A stretch of 40,855 nt of DNA from Deltaproteobacteria bacterium (GTDB lineage: Bacteria > Desulfobacterota > Desulfomonilia > UBA1062), in the NCBI GenBank assembly GCA_018436855.1, contig JAHDKO010000001.1, forward strand, positions 1 to 40,855, read 5' to 3'. Under the pieces are notes generated by a model, which saw only the letters and a list, made by a program, of their open reading frames with translations, did not search any database and had not been told where the DNA came from. The translations under genes and the position numbers were made by a program. This document shows, one piece after another, positions 9,151 to 19,641 of the stretch. Positions within the stretch are counted from its first letter, which is position 1. The number at the start of each line of letters is the position of its first letter.

Positions 9151-11739
9151 ATGAAGGCGATCGATCACGTCAGTACGGGTCTCGAAGGGCTCGATCCCGT
9201 CATCGACTGGCTGCGGCCGGGCGACAACGTGGTCTGGCAGGTTGACGACATCCGCGATTATCAGGGCATCGCGGAGCGGTTCGTGGCCAGGGCGCTCGAT
9301 GACCGCAACCGGGTCGTCTACATGCGTTTCGCCCGGCACGAGCCCCTGGTGCGGCCCCGGGAAGGTCTCACCATCCATCGCCTGGATTCGAGCCAGGGGT
9401 TCGAGACGTTCTCCACCCAGGTGCACACGTTCATCACCGGCGAGGGGGCAGGATCGTACTATGTGTTCGACAGCCTTTCCGATCTGCTCTCGGCATGGGC
9501 CACGGACCTGATGATCGGAAACTTTTTTCTCATCACCTGTCCCTACCTCTTCGAGCTCAAGACCGTCGCCTATTTCGCCCTGGTGAGAAACCGGCATTCG
9601 TATGCAACCGTGGCGCGGATCAGGGAGACCACTCAGGTTCTACTGGACGCCTACAACTGTGACAGCGATTTCTATGTCCAGCCGCTCAAGGTCTGGAAAC
9701 GCTATTCTCCCACCATGTTTCTGCCCCACCTGGAAAAGGGGGACAGGTTCATCCCCGTGACCAGCAGCATTGACGCTTCGAAGCTCTTCACGCACATGTC
9801 GCGGTTCACGGAGAGCTCGAGGAGGAACCTGGATTACTGGGACAGGCTCTTCATGGAGGCCGAGGGCCTGACCCCGCCCGATGCCGGGGAGCAGGAGCGG
9901 CGGCGGATGGTCTCCCAGCTCTGCGATCTCATGATCACCCGCGATCCGCGGATGTCCGCCCTGGTCAAGGAGCACCTGAGCCTGGAGGATCTTCTGGACA
10001 TCAAGGCGCGCCTCATCGGCTCGGGCTTCATCGGCGGCAAGACCGTGGGGCTCCTGCTCTCCCGGAAGCTCCTGGCCGAGGACACGGGCAGGGACTGGGA
10101 CAACCGTCTGGAGCCTCACGACTCGTTCTACATCGGCTCCGACGTTTTTTATTCCTATCTCGTGAACAACGGCTGCTGGAAGCTGCGCATGGAGCAGAAG
10201 ACGCCCGAGGGGTTTTTCAGCATGGCGCCGGTGCTCGCGGAGAGGATGCGCGAGGGGGTGTTCCCGGACGACATCAAGGAGCACTTCTACCAGATTATCG
10301 AGTATTTCGGGCAGTCGCCCATCATTGTCCGCTCCAGCTCGTTGCTGGAAGACTCCTTCGGCAACGCCTTTGCCGGCAAGTACGAGAGCGTCTTCTGCGC
10401 GAATCAGGGCTCGCCCGAAGAGCGCTACGCCGGGTTCGAGGATGCGGTGAAGCGGATTTTCGCCAGTACCATGGACGAGAGCGCCCTTATCTACCGCAGG
10501 CAGCGAGGGCTGGAATCCCAGGACGAGCAGATGGCCCTGCTGGTCCAGCGGGTGTCCGGCTCCTACCGCGGGCCGTATTTCTTCCCGGATATCGGCGGGG
10601 TGGGGGTGTCCTACAACACCTTTGTCTGGAAGGAGGGCATGGACCCGAAGGCGGGCATGCTCAGGATGGTGCTCGGTCTGGGAACCCGGGCCGTGGACCG
10701 GGTGGAGGGAGACTATCCCCGGCTGGTGGCCCTGGACGACCCCCTGAAACGGCCCTTTGCCGGGATGGACGACCTGCGCGCCTTTTCCCAGCACAGCGTG
10801 GACGTGATCAACACACACGACAACGAGCTCCAGACCCGTGCGTTTGCGGATCTCGTCCGCGAGCGCATCGACATGTCCCTCCAGAGCATCGCGGTGTTCG
10901 ACGACGAGACGAGCCAAAGGCTCAGGGAGTACGGCAGGGAGGATCACGATGCATGGATCATCACCTTTGACGACTTCCTCTCCAGCACCGATTTCTCCTC
11001 CCTGGTGCAGTCCATGATGAAGATTCTGGAGAAAGGCTATGATTATCCCGTGGACATCGAGTTCACGGTCAATTTCACGGGCCGGGAGGATTTTCGGATA
11101 AATCTGGTCCAGTGCCGGCCGCTGCAGACCATCGGTGAGGAGAGGCCCGTGGAGATCCCCCGGCGGGTCGAAGACAGGAACGTGCTGTTCCGCATGAACG
11201 GCAACTTCATGGGAGGCAGCATCTCGCAGCCCATCGACCGCATCATCTCTGTAGATCCCCGCGCCTATATGGATCTCCCGCTGCAGCGGAAGTACGACAT
11301 CGGCCGGGTGGTGGGAATCCTGAACCGGCAGGCTTCCGTACGCACCGACCTGTCCACCATGCTCCTGGGGCCCGGCAGGTGGGGGACCACCACGCCCTCC
11401 CTGGGCGTGCCGGTGCATTTCTCCGAGATCTGCAACATGACGGTCCTGGGAGAGATCGCCTCCATCGAGGGCAACCTCATGCCCGAGCTCTCCTACGGCA
11501 CGCACTTTTTCCAGGACCTCGTTGAGAACCGGATCTTCTTCGTGGCTATTTTCCCCTGGAAAGAGGATGTGTACTACAACTCATCATGGCAGGACGGGCT
11601 TACCGATATCCTGGAAAAGGTTCTGCCCGAGGAGAGAAGATACCGGGACGTGGTCCGGGTCTTCGATGTGCGCGACAAAAAGGTGCGAATCGTCTCGAAC
11701 GTGGTGCAGCAGAAGGTGATGTGCTTTTTCGAAGGATAG
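9151..11739 (+). CDS. KaiC-like (P-loop-less) / PEP-synthase-type ATP-grasp hybrid protein
   Basis: 862 residues from the ATG at 9151 (MKAIDHVSTGLEGLD). An in-frame TTG at 9091 would extend it by 20 residues but lies in the operator, so I prefer the ATG, although its ribosome-binding site is weak. Residues about 1-215 resemble a RecA/KaiC fold: STGLEGLD, LRPGDNVVWQVDD where KaiC has its Walker A loop, and a Walker-B-like YYVFDSLSDLL; no GxxxxGKT is present. Residues about 289-660 are the ATP-grasp domain of PEP synthase/PPDK: GFIGGKTVG, IIVRSSSLLEDSFGNAFAGK, ALLVQRVSG, and the terminal NLVQCRPLQT. The phosphohistidine domain and the PEP-binding barrel are absent, so it cannot be a normal PEP synthase. 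The last ~180 residues, with LLGPGRWGTTTPSLGVPV, are a domain I do not recognise. It is followed by the NifA-like gene. Function unknown; an ATP- or metabolite-responsive regulator is a guess. Confidence 0.8.
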   Translation: MKAIDHVSTGLEGLDPVIDWLRPGDNVVWQVDDIRDYQGIAERFVARALDDRNRVVYMRFARHEPLVRPREGLTIHRLDSSQGFETFSTQVHTFITGEGAGSYYVFDSLSDLLSAWATDLMIGNFFLITCPYLFELKTVAYFALVRNRHSYATVARIRETTQVLLDAYNCDSDFYVQPLKVWKRYSPTMFLPHLEKGDRFIPVTSSIDASKLFTHMSRFTESSRRNLDYWDRLFMEAEGLTPPDAGEQERRRMVSQLCDLMITRDPRMSALVKEHLSLEDLLDIKARLIGSGFIGGKTVGLLLSRKLLAEDTGRDWDNRLEPHDSFYIGSDVFYSYLVNNGCWKLRMEQKTPEGFFSMAPVLAERMREGVFPDDIKEHFYQIIEYFGQSPIIVRSSSLLEDSFGNAFAGKYESVFCANQGSPEERYAGFEDAVKRIFASTMDESALIYRRQRGLESQDEQMALLVQRVSGSYRGPYFFPDIGGVGVSYNTFVWKEGMDPKAGMLRMVLGLGTRAVDRVEGDYPRLVALDDPLKRPFAGMDDLRAFSQHSVDVINTHDNELQTRAFADLVRERIDMSLQSIAVFDDETSQRLREYGREDHDAWIITFDDFLSSTDFSSLVQSMMKILEKGYDYPVDIEFTVNFTGREDFRINLVQCRPLQTIGEERPVEIPRRVEDRNVLFRMNGNFMGGSISQPIDRIISVDPRAYMDLPLQRKYDIGRVVGILNRQASVRTDLSTMLLGPGRWGTTTPSLGVPVHFSEICNMTVLGEIASIEGNLMPELSYGTHFFQDLVENRIFFVAIFPWKEDVYYNSSWQDGLTDILEKVLPEERRYRDVVRVFDVRDKKVRIVSNVVQQKVMCFFEG

Positions 11740-11845
11740 GGAAGAGGCAGGCCCGGATCCCTCAGCGAGGGGAACGGGATGCGACAGGGGAATAACGTAT
11801 GAACGATGCGAAGACAGGACGCGAAAGCGATAAAGGAAAAGCCGT

Positions 11846-13366
<1,521 letters not shown>

Positions 13367-13396
13367 GAAGAGCCGGCGGGCCTGCATGGTGAAAAC

Positions 13397-13430
13397 GGCG
13401 CCTCTTTTCCGCCTTGCTTCAAGGGGCGCC
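13397..13430. terminator. Possible hairpin between convergent genes
   Basis: GGCGCCTC at 13397 can pair with GGGGCGCC at 13423 (one G-T pair, 18-base loop), between the ends of the sigma-54 activator and pdxT genes. No T-run follows on either strand, so it is a weak bidirectional terminator candidate. Confidence 0.25.
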
Positions 13431-13555
13431 TCGTGAATCTCCCTTCGCATCCGCTACGGTGGACGAAGCGGAAGGGTCACATTCCCCATTGTTTGCGGGC
13501 TTCAACAGGGCCTCAGGCTTGTCCTCAAGGTTCATACCATTGATCGAAACCGTGA

Positions 13556-14170
13556 TCAGACTGCCCGGCCGGTCTCTTTCGGGCAGTGCCCTGGAGCCGG
13601 TGTTTCATCCGAGCAGGCCGATCTCACCCTCACCATGTCGATGAAACTGGCGGTGAATGGGCTGTGATCGACCAGCTCGGGATGAAAGGTCGTGAGCAGG
13701 ATATTGCCCTGCCGGACAGCCACGATATCCCCCTCGACCTCGGCGAGGACTTCGACCTCCCGCCCCGCAGAGACGATCCGGGGTGAGCGGATGAAGACCA
13801 TGGGGGTCGGCGTTTCCGAGAGGGCCGACCTTGCGTGCACCAGGCGGCTGAAGATCTGGGAGCCGTAGGCGTTGCGCTCCACCCGGATATCGACGAAGGG
13901 CCAGATCCCTCCCCGGCCCAGCAGGACGACCCCGGCGCAGGTTCCCCATACGGGGAGACCCTGACGGATGAGATCCCCCACGGGCTCTTTGAGTCCGGAG
14001 GACGAGACGAGATTCCTCATGGCAGTGCTCTCACCGCCCGGAAGGATGACTCCCTCGATCCCGGCGAGATCCCCGGGCAGGCGCACGGGGTGCCCCTGCA
14101 CATTGTGCCTGTTCAGGTTCGCCATATGCTCGCGCACGTTTCCCTGGAGTGCGAGTATCCCGATCACCAT
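13556..14170 (-). CDS. pdxT: Pyridoxal 5'-phosphate synthase glutaminase subunit PdxT
   Basis: 204 residues, class I glutamine amidotransferase that feeds ammonia to PdxS. Start is the ATG at 14170 ([15 protein letters not shown]), which overlaps the pdxS stop by one base (TGATG), typical of translational coupling; the longer upstream frame inside pdxS is not used. Motifs: LQGNVREH, PGGESTAM, the nucleophile Cys in GTCAGVVLLG and the His-x-Glu pair in TFHPEL. The Cys/His/Glu triad is intact. The C-terminus is a little longer than in the typical ~190-residue family member. Confidence 0.96.
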   Translation of the reverse strand: MVIGILALQGNVREHMANLNRHNVQGHPVRLPGDLAGIEGVILPGGESTAMRNLVSSSGLKEPVGDLIRQGLPVWGTCAGVVLLGRGGIWPFVDIRVERNAYGSQIFSRLVHARSALSETPTPMVFIRSPRIVSAGREVEVLAEVEGDIVAVRQGNILLTTFHPELVDHSPFTASFIDMVRVRSACSDETPAPGHCPKETGRAV

Positions 14171-15057
14171 CACCGCCCCCGCACGGCAAGCCGTTCTTCC
14201 TCGGGCATGGTCCGCACGTCGAGGCCGGACATCGCCTCGCCCAGACCTTCGGAAACCCGTGCGATCCAGGCGGGGTCTTCGCAATGGGCCACGGCCTCCA
14301 CGATGGCCTTTGCACGCCGGGCAGGGTCGCCGGACTTGAAAATACCCGATCCGACGAACACACCGTCAGCCCCGAGCTGCATCATGAGCGCGGCATCCGC
14401 CGGGGTGGCTATGCCGCCCGCGGCAAAGTTCACCACGGGAAGCGCCCCGGATTTCCTGATATCGGCAAGGACTTCGAAAGGCGCAGCGATCTCCCTGGCA
14501 AAGCCCGGGACTTCGTCTTCACGCATCGAGAGCAGCATCCGGATCTGTCCCATGAGGGTGCGCATGTGCCTGACGGCCTCCACCACGTTTCCCGTGCCTG
14601 CCTCTCCCTTGGTCCGGATCATGCTCGCGCCCTCGCCGATCCGGCGCGCAGCCTCTCCCAGGTCGCGACAGCCGCTCACGAACGGCACCTCGAAGTCGTG
14701 CTTGTCGATGTGGTTGCTCTCGTCCGCGGGCGTCAGGACCTCGCTCTCGTCGATATAGTCGATCTTCAGCGCCTGGAGCACCTTGGCCTCGACCAGGTGG
14801 CCGATCCTCACCTTGGCCATGACCGGGATGGTCACTGCCTCCTGGATGGCACGGATAACGGCGGGATCGCTCATCCGGGCGACACCGCCCTGGGCGCGGA
14901 TATCCGCGGGAACACGCTCCAGGGCCATGACCGCCACGGCCCCGGAATCCTCGGCGATCCGGGCCTGATCCGCCGTAGTCACGTCCATGATCACCCCGCC
15001 TTTGAGCATCTGTGCCAGCCCCCGGTTGACAATGATTCTTTCTCTGATATCACTCAT
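14170..15057 (-). CDS. pdxS: Pyridoxal 5'-phosphate synthase subunit PdxS
   Basis: 295 residues. It makes PLP from ribose 5-phosphate, glyceraldehyde 3-phosphate and ammonia delivered by PdxT. The ATG at 15057 ([13 protein letters not shown]) is chosen because GGAG ends 9 bases upstream; in-frame ATG at 15066 and TTG at 15072 overlap that site. TIM-barrel marks: [16 protein letters not shown], the substrate-binding lysine in [30 protein letters not shown] and the phosphate loop GGIATPADA. It is divergent from the pdxR-type regulator gene, a well-known arrangement. Confidence 0.97.
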   Translation of the reverse strand: MSDIRERIIVNRGLAQMLKGGVIMDVTTADQARIAEDSGAVAVMALERVPADIRAQGGVARMSDPAVIRAIQEAVTIPVMAKVRIGHLVEAKVLQALKIDYIDESEVLTPADESNHIDKHDFEVPFVSGCRDLGEAARRIGEGASMIRTKGEAGTGNVVEAVRHMRTLMGQIRMLLSMREDEVPGFAREIAAPFEVLADIRKSGALPVVNFAAGGIATPADAALMMQLGADGVFVGSGIFKSGDPARRAKAIVEAVAHCEDPAWIARVSEGLGEAMSGLDVRTMPEEERLAVRGR

Positions 15058-15073
15058 ATTGGTCATCTCCAAT

Positions 15074-15114
15074 TGTTATATAACATTAATCGTGATAATA
15101 ATGAACTGTATCAC
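15074..15114. promoter_or_regulatory. Inverted repeats in the pdxS-pdxR divergent region (candidate PdxR operator)
   Basis: A perfect 12-bp palindrome TGTTATATAACA occupies 15074-15085, and GTGATA (15092) is repeated inverted as TATCAC (15109), 11 bases apart. They fill the only AT-rich space between the two divergent genes, where a MocR-type regulator would be expected to bind. Sequence symmetry is observed; the regulator assignment is inferred. Confidence 0.4.
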
Positions 15115-15143
15115 TATTTGTCATGATGGGAAAGGAGAATCTC

Positions 15144-16379
15144 ATGCGGTACAAACAGATCGCTCTGAGGCTCGCAGACGGCATTCTCAGGGACAGGGCG
15201 CCGGGAGAGCGGCTGCCCGGCGTACGGGAGCTGGCCAGGAGCGAAAACATCAGCCTGGTGACGGCAAAGAACGTGTACCAATATCTTTTCGAACAGGGCC
15301 TGGTCGTGAGCCGGCAGGGCGCGGGCACCTTTGTGGCGCACAGCCTGACCGGGGGCGATATCGACATGGCTGCAATCCGTCCTCCCGAGGAGCTGATGCT
15401 CTGGGTGAGCCAGCATCTCAGGCTCACCATCGAGGGGCTCAACGCCTACGACCCTCCCCAGGGGTACGAGCCCCTGCGGGAGCAGGCCGGGAAATGGCTC
15501 AGGTCTTCCGGGATCGACGCCGCCCCGATCGTCACCTCGGGCTCACAGCAGGCCCTTTTTCTGCTTGGCCTTTCCCTGTTGAGCAAGGGCGATGCCGTGG
15601 CTGTTGAGGACCCCGGGTACATGGGGGCCGTGCGGATCTTCGAATCACTCGGAGCCGAGGTTGTCTTGGTCCCCCGCATCGCGAGCCGCGACGATCTCGA
15701 GCGGATCGGGAATCTGGATATCCGCCTGCTCTACACCATGCCGCAGGGCCACATCCCGACCGGAAGATCCATGCCGGAAGATCTGCGGGACGATCTCGTC
15801 GCCATGGCTTCCGAAAAGGATTTCTTCATCGTCGAGGACGATCCCCTTTCCGACGTGGTCGGAATCACACCCTTAAAGGCCAGGGATACCCGCGAGAGGG
15901 TCATCTACATCAAGAGCCTCTCCAACGTTCTGGGCCCGGGGCTGCGCATGGGGTTCGCGGTCTTTCCGAAATCCATGCAGAGCAGCATTCTCGATCTCAA
16001 GGAGATCAACGACCTCTCCCTCTCGGGCATCCTCCAGCGCTCTCTGCTCACGGTGTTCACCTCGTCGAAATTGAATGGGCATATCGAACGGCTGCGCCAT
16101 GAGCTCGTCCAGCGGAGCGCCTACCTCGCGCAGAACACGCCCTGGGAGGCGGGAGGGCCCTGCGTGTGGATCAGGACGCCCATACCCAGCCGGATCTGCC
16201 GGGACAGGCTGCTGGAGCAGGGTGTCCGAATCACGCCCGGAGACATCTACGGAGCGCGCTGGTCGCATTACATCCGGCTCTCGGTCCTGACTCCCACGCT
16301 TCCGGACTTCAAACGGGGGGTCGGGATCGTGCAGGAATTCCTCAACGGGGTGAAAGGCCCGGAGCTCACCGAGTTCTGA
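15144..16379 (+). CDS. pdxR: MocR/PdxR-type regulator (GntR helix-turn-helix + aminotransferase fold)
   Basis: 411 residues. The ATG at 15144 is chosen over 15123 because AAAGGAG ends 6 bases before it. Residues about 1-70 are a GntR winged helix (ERLPGVRELARSENISLVTAKNVYQYLFEQGLVVSRQGAGTF, in part). The rest is a fold-type I aminotransferase domain: VTSGSQQALFLLGLSLL, VAVEDPGYMGAVRIFE, IVEDDPLSD, and the PLP-binding lysine in YIKSLSNVLGPGLRMG (about Lys257). Regulators of this kind use PLP as co-effector. Divergence from pdxS supports the role of PdxR, controlling pdxST and probably itself. It is somewhat shorter than many PdxR proteins. Confidence 0.88.
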   Translation: MRYKQIALRLADGILRDRAPGERLPGVRELARSENISLVTAKNVYQYLFEQGLVVSRQGAGTFVAHSLTGGDIDMAAIRPPEELMLWVSQHLRLTIEGLNAYDPPQGYEPLREQAGKWLRSSGIDAAPIVTSGSQQALFLLGLSLLSKGDAVAVEDPGYMGAVRIFESLGAEVVLVPRIASRDDLERIGNLDIRLLYTMPQGHIPTGRSMPEDLRDDLVAMASEKDFFIVEDDPLSDVVGITPLKARDTRERVIYIKSLSNVLGPGLRMGFAVFPKSMQSSILDLKEINDLSLSGILQRSLLTVFTSSKLNGHIERLRHELVQRSAYLAQNTPWEAGGPCVWIRTPIPSRICRDRLLEQGVRITPGDIYGARWSHYIRLSVLTPTLPDFKRGVGIVQEFLNGVKGPELTEF

Positions 16380-16475
16380 GCGAAACCCTGTTCAGTCCCG
16401 GCGGAGCGCGCCCCGCGGATCGGCACGGAAAAAATCGCACCGGTTCCTGCAAGCCTTTATCCGGGCGGGTTTTAT

Positions 16476-16520
16476 CAATGGCATGAACCTCAAGGGCAAG
16501 CCCCGGGGTCCATGCCATTG
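16476..16520. terminator. Perfect 10-bp inverted repeat after pdxR
   Basis: CAATGGCATG (16476) and CATGCCATTG (16511) form a perfect 10-bp stem around a 25-base GC-rich interior that can pair further. It lies about 100 bases after pdxR. A long hairpin here could end pdxR transcription, but no T-run follows, so it may instead be a repeat element. Confidence 0.35.
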
Positions 16521-16629
16521 GATCCCCCTTCTTTGTACACGTTGTCGTAAGTGTGCATGCGAAATGTCTTAAGCAGTCATGGAGCGGTCTTGACCGCAGG
16601 ATTACGATCATGCGGACGAAGAAGGAGGA

Positions 16630-16676
16630 TTGAACAAAATTGTGCAAAGCATATCTGATCGAACAATATTGGAAAA
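16630..16676. promoter_or_regulatory. Tandem palindromic operator upstream of glutamate synthase genes
   Basis: Site 1 (16630-16647) is TTGAACAAAATTGTGCAA, a palindrome TTGnACAA-N2-TTGTnCAA. Site 2 (16659-16676) is TCGAACAATATTGGAAAA with a good left half. The centres are 29 bases apart, the same as at 9052-9098. They lie near -197 and -168 relative to the predicted sigma-54 start, consistent with enhancer sites. Confidence 0.6.
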
Positions 16677-16809
16677 TACTTTGTACCGGCTCCGCCGGGA
16701 AATTCCGGATGCAGACAAGGTGCCGGCCGGGTAATATTATTTTGTAATACCTGGAATCGATAGAATAAAATTGCTCCGATGCTCCGGAACGGAACAGGAC
16801 CCGCATCCA

Positions 16810-16825
16810 TGGCACGGATTTCGCT
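16810..16825 (+). promoter_or_regulatory. Sigma-54 promoter of the glutamate synthase-glnA operon
   Basis: TGGCACGGATTTCGCT matches TGGCACG-N4-TTGCW with one mismatch (TCGC for TTGC); GG and GC are exactly ten bases apart. The start should fall near 16836, about 28 bases before the GTG codon of the first gene and just ahead of its AAGGAGG. Confidence 0.75.
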
Positions 16826-16863
16826 CTTTCCTGTCCAAGCACGACAAGGAGGACGAAAACAAG

Positions 16864-17994
16864 GTGTGCCGTCTGTTCGCCATAACGAGTAATGAGCCGC
16901 TCTCGCCCATGGTCGCCCTGCGGGCCTTGGACGTCATGAAAGAGGGCCACGACGGTTCCGGTGTCGGCCTGCTCATGACCGACCTCGGCGGGGACCTGGA
17001 GCAGTTCAGGGGCTCTCCCATCCTCTCGGGCGTTTTCTCCCAGGAAGGGATCAAGAGGCTCGATCGATACATGATGGAGCTGGGCCTGCTCACCAAGTTC
17101 AAGTTTTCCATCAGGCCGGTCAAGGAGCCGCCCGAGGGCACCCCGAAACGCGACGTGTACCTCATCCGGGTGTATGAGTATCCCTTTGAGTGGGAGGGCC
17201 TGAGTGAGGCCGAGACCGCGGCGCGGCTTATGAAGATCCGGATCGACCTGAGGAGGCTGGGCGGGCAGGACGGGTCCATGATGGTCTTTTCCTTCTGGCC
17301 GGACACGATCATGATCAAAGAGGTAGGCGATCCCCTGGCCATAGCCGAGTATCTCGGGCTGGACCGCAAGGGTTTGAAGGCGCGGGTGATCATGGCCCAG
17401 GGCAGGCAGAACACCAACTATGCGGTTACCCTCTATGCCTGCCACCCATTCTTTCTCCAGGGCTTCGCCACCATGACCAACGGCGAGAACACCGCGTTCG
17501 GGCCTATACGGGATTATCTGATGTCGCGGGGTTTTCCCGGGTACATGGGCTATCAGTCGGACTCCGAGGTGTTCACCCATATCCTGCACTACACCGTAAA
17601 CCGGCTGGGGCTCGGGATCGACGCCTACAAGCACATTATCACCCCGCTCAAGGACGAGGAGCTGACCAGGCATCCGGACGGTGTGTTCCTGAGGCGGCTC
17701 AAGCACGGCTGCCGCTTTCTCACCATCGACGGGCCCAACTGCGTGATCGGGTGCCTGCCCGACAAGACCCTCTTCATGGTCCACGACAGCAAGAAGCTCA
17801 GGCCGGGCGTGGTGGGGGGCAGGCCCGGGATGTTCGCCTTCTCTTCCGAGATGTGCGGGCTCGACCGGGCCATTCCCGTCAGGGAAGGAAACTGCGAATT
17901 CCAGCCCATGAAATATGACCTCGCCTGTGTGGACGCCTCGCGGATGGAGGTCAGGAGATGGAGCCAATGGCAACCCTGCACCCATCTGTACTGA
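16864..17994 (+). CDS. Glutamate synthase, class II glutaminase subunit
   Basis: 376 residues. Start is GTG at 16864, giving Met-Cys-Arg-Leu-Phe: after Met removal Cys2 is the N-terminal nucleophile, as required for class II amidotransferases. AAGGAGG lies 11 bases upstream and the sigma-54 promoter sits just before. Features: EGHDGSGVGLL, the oxyanion/glutamine region ATMTNGENTAFG, and a C-terminal part resembling the archaeal-type stand-alone GltS amidotransferase subunit. It hydrolyses glutamine and passes ammonia to the FMN subunit encoded next. The 37-base overlap with that gene indicates coupled translation. Confidence 0.9.
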   Translation: MCRLFAITSNEPLSPMVALRALDVMKEGHDGSGVGLLMTDLGGDLEQFRGSPILSGVFSQEGIKRLDRYMMELGLLTKFKFSIRPVKEPPEGTPKRDVYLIRVYEYPFEWEGLSEAETAARLMKIRIDLRRLGGQDGSMMVFSFWPDTIMIKEVGDPLAIAEYLGLDRKGLKARVIMAQGRQNTNYAVTLYACHPFFLQGFATMTNGENTAFGPIRDYLMSRGFPGYMGYQSDSEVFTHILHYTVNRLGLGIDAYKHIITPLKDEELTRHPDGVFLRRLKHGCRFLTIDGPNCVIGCLPDKTLFMVHDSKKLRPGVVGGRPGMFAFSSEMCGLDRAIPVREGNCEFQPMKYDLACVDASRMEVRRWSQWQPCTHLY

Positions 17995-19592
17995 GCCCCA
18001 GGGACCTGCCCTGGCGTATCTGCTGGGACATGGACCGGTGCACCCTGTGCGGACAGTGCACCGCGGTGTGCCCGGTGAGGGCAATCGAGCTCGGCGTGCA
18101 CCGCAGGCGGGAGGTGCCGGTTCCTGTCGGCTTGGCCGAGAAACCGGGAAACGTCTACCGCGTCTTTCACGGGATCGACCAGAAGAACGACCCTGCCCAT
18201 GCCTGCATGGGCTGCGGCATGTGCTCGTCCGTCTGCCCCAATTCCGCCATCTTTCCAGTGAGGAGCGAGGAGGCCGACAAGCTCAAGTTTCATATCAACC
18301 AGGGCGGAGAGCCGAGGCGGAGGGGAGGCAGGCGGAACGATACGGCCAGCGTGCTCGACCGCATCAAGTTCGTCCGCATCTCCATGCTCACCGACCCGGC
18401 CCTGGACGCAGGCAGGCACGAGTTCGAGCTCAGGACCCTTCTGGGGCGCATCCTGCCGCCCGAGGAGATCCTCAAATCGGCCAATGAGGACGGATGGGCG
18501 CCCCCGGTGCGGGAGATCTATCCCCTGATCGTGGGCGGCATGTCGTTCGGGGCCCTGTCTCCGAACATGTGGGAGGGGCTCCAGATGGGAGTGGCCTATC
18601 TGAACGAGGAGCTTGGCATGCCCGTGAGGATATCCACGGGCGAGGGCGGATGCCCGCCACGGCTGCTCAGGTCGCGGTTTCTCAAGTACGTGATCCTCCA
18701 GATCGCGAGCGGATATTTCGGCTGGGACGAGATCATCCACGCCCTGCCCGAGATGAAGGAAGATCCCTGCGCCATCGAAATCAAGTACGGACAGGGCGCC
18801 AAGCCCGGAGACGGCGGGCTGCTCATGTGGCACAAGGTGAACGGGCTCATCGCCGCCATCAGGGGGGTGCCGCCCGGGGTGAGCCTGCCTTCGCCGCCCA
18901 CGCACCAGACCAAGTATTCCATCGAGGAGTCCGTGGCCAAGATGATCCAGTCGCTCTGTATGGCATGGGGCTTCAGGGTGCCGGTGTACCCGAAGATATC
19001 GGCGACCAGCACTACGACCGCGGTGCTCAACAACATCGCACGCAACCGGTACGCGGCGGCCCTGGCCATCGACGGCGAAGACGGGGGAACCGGGGCGGCA
19101 TACAACGTGTCCATGAACCACATGGGCCATCCCATTGCCGCCAATGTGCGCGATGCATACCTGAACCTGGTGAAGATCGGCATGCAGAACGAGATCCCCC
19201 TCTTCGCCGGAGGAGGCGCGGGGAAGAACGGCAACCTGGCGGCAAATGTCGCTGCGCTCATCATGCTCGGCGCAAGCGGGGTCCAGGTGGGCAAATATCT
19301 CATGCAGGCGGCGGCCGGGTGCGTCGGCTCGGAAGGGGACCGGTGCAACATCTGCAACATCGGCCGATGTCCCAAGGGGATTACCTCGCAGGACCCCAGA
19401 CTCTACCGCAGGCTCGACCCGGAAGACGTTGCCGGTCGGCTGGTCGACGTGTTTTTGAGCTTTGACGCCGAGCTCAAGAAGATCCTTGCGCCCATGGGAA
19501 GGTCCACCTCTCTTCCCATCGGTATGTCCGACGCGCTCGGCATCGACGGCTTTCATGCGGCCAAGCGTCTTCAGATCAGGTATGTGGTGTGA
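17958..19592 (+). CDS. Glutamate synthase FMN-binding synthase subunit with N-terminal ferredoxin domain
   Basis: 544 residues. GGAGG ends 7 bases before the ATG. The first ~100 residues hold two [4Fe-4S] motifs (CTLCGQCTAVCP near 28, CMGCGMCSSVCP near 83). The remainder is the FMN TIM-barrel synthase domain of GltB: GGMSFGALSPN, STGEGGCPP, KYGQGAKPGDGG, ISATSTTTAVLNNIAR, GEDGGTGAAYN, and a cysteine cluster CNICNIGRC (near 463) for the 3Fe-4S centre. It reduces the imine of 2-oxoglutarate to glutamate. Compared with the single-chain bacterial GltB, the glutaminase and GXGXG domains are encoded by neighbouring genes, the archaeal-type split. Confidence 0.93.
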   Translation: MEPMATLHPSVLSPRDLPWRICWDMDRCTLCGQCTAVCPVRAIELGVHRRREVPVPVGLAEKPGNVYRVFHGIDQKNDPAHACMGCGMCSSVCPNSAIFPVRSEEADKLKFHINQGGEPRRRGGRRNDTASVLDRIKFVRISMLTDPALDAGRHEFELRTLLGRILPPEEILKSANEDGWAPPVREIYPLIVGGMSFGALSPNMWEGLQMGVAYLNEELGMPVRISTGEGGCPPRLLRSRFLKYVILQIASGYFGWDEIIHALPEMKEDPCAIEIKYGQGAKPGDGGLLMWHKVNGLIAAIRGVPPGVSLPSPPTHQTKYSIEESVAKMIQSLCMAWGFRVPVYPKISATSTTTAVLNNIARNRYAAALAIDGEDGGTGAAYNVSMNHMGHPIAANVRDAYLNLVKIGMQNEIPLFAGGGAGKNGNLAANVAALIMLGASGVQVGKYLMQAAAGCVGSEGDRCNICNIGRCPKGITSQDPRLYRRLDPEDVAGRLVDVFLSFDAELKKILAPMGRSTSLPIGMSDALGIDGFHAAKRLQIRYVV

Positions 19593-19641
19593 GGTGCCCG
19601 GCCATGACAGAAAAAACACCCGGATATCGGGGGGCATACGC

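Larger units (their letters stand above)
16380..16863. other. Intergenic control region before glutamate synthase genes
   Basis: 484 bases between pdxR and the glutamate synthase operon. It holds the inverted repeat at 16476-16520, the tandem operator at 16630-16676 and the sigma-54 promoter at 16810-16825, each listed separately. No gene is seen; an open frame starting at 16771 is only the in-frame upstream extension of the next gene and precedes the promoter. Confidence 0.7.
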
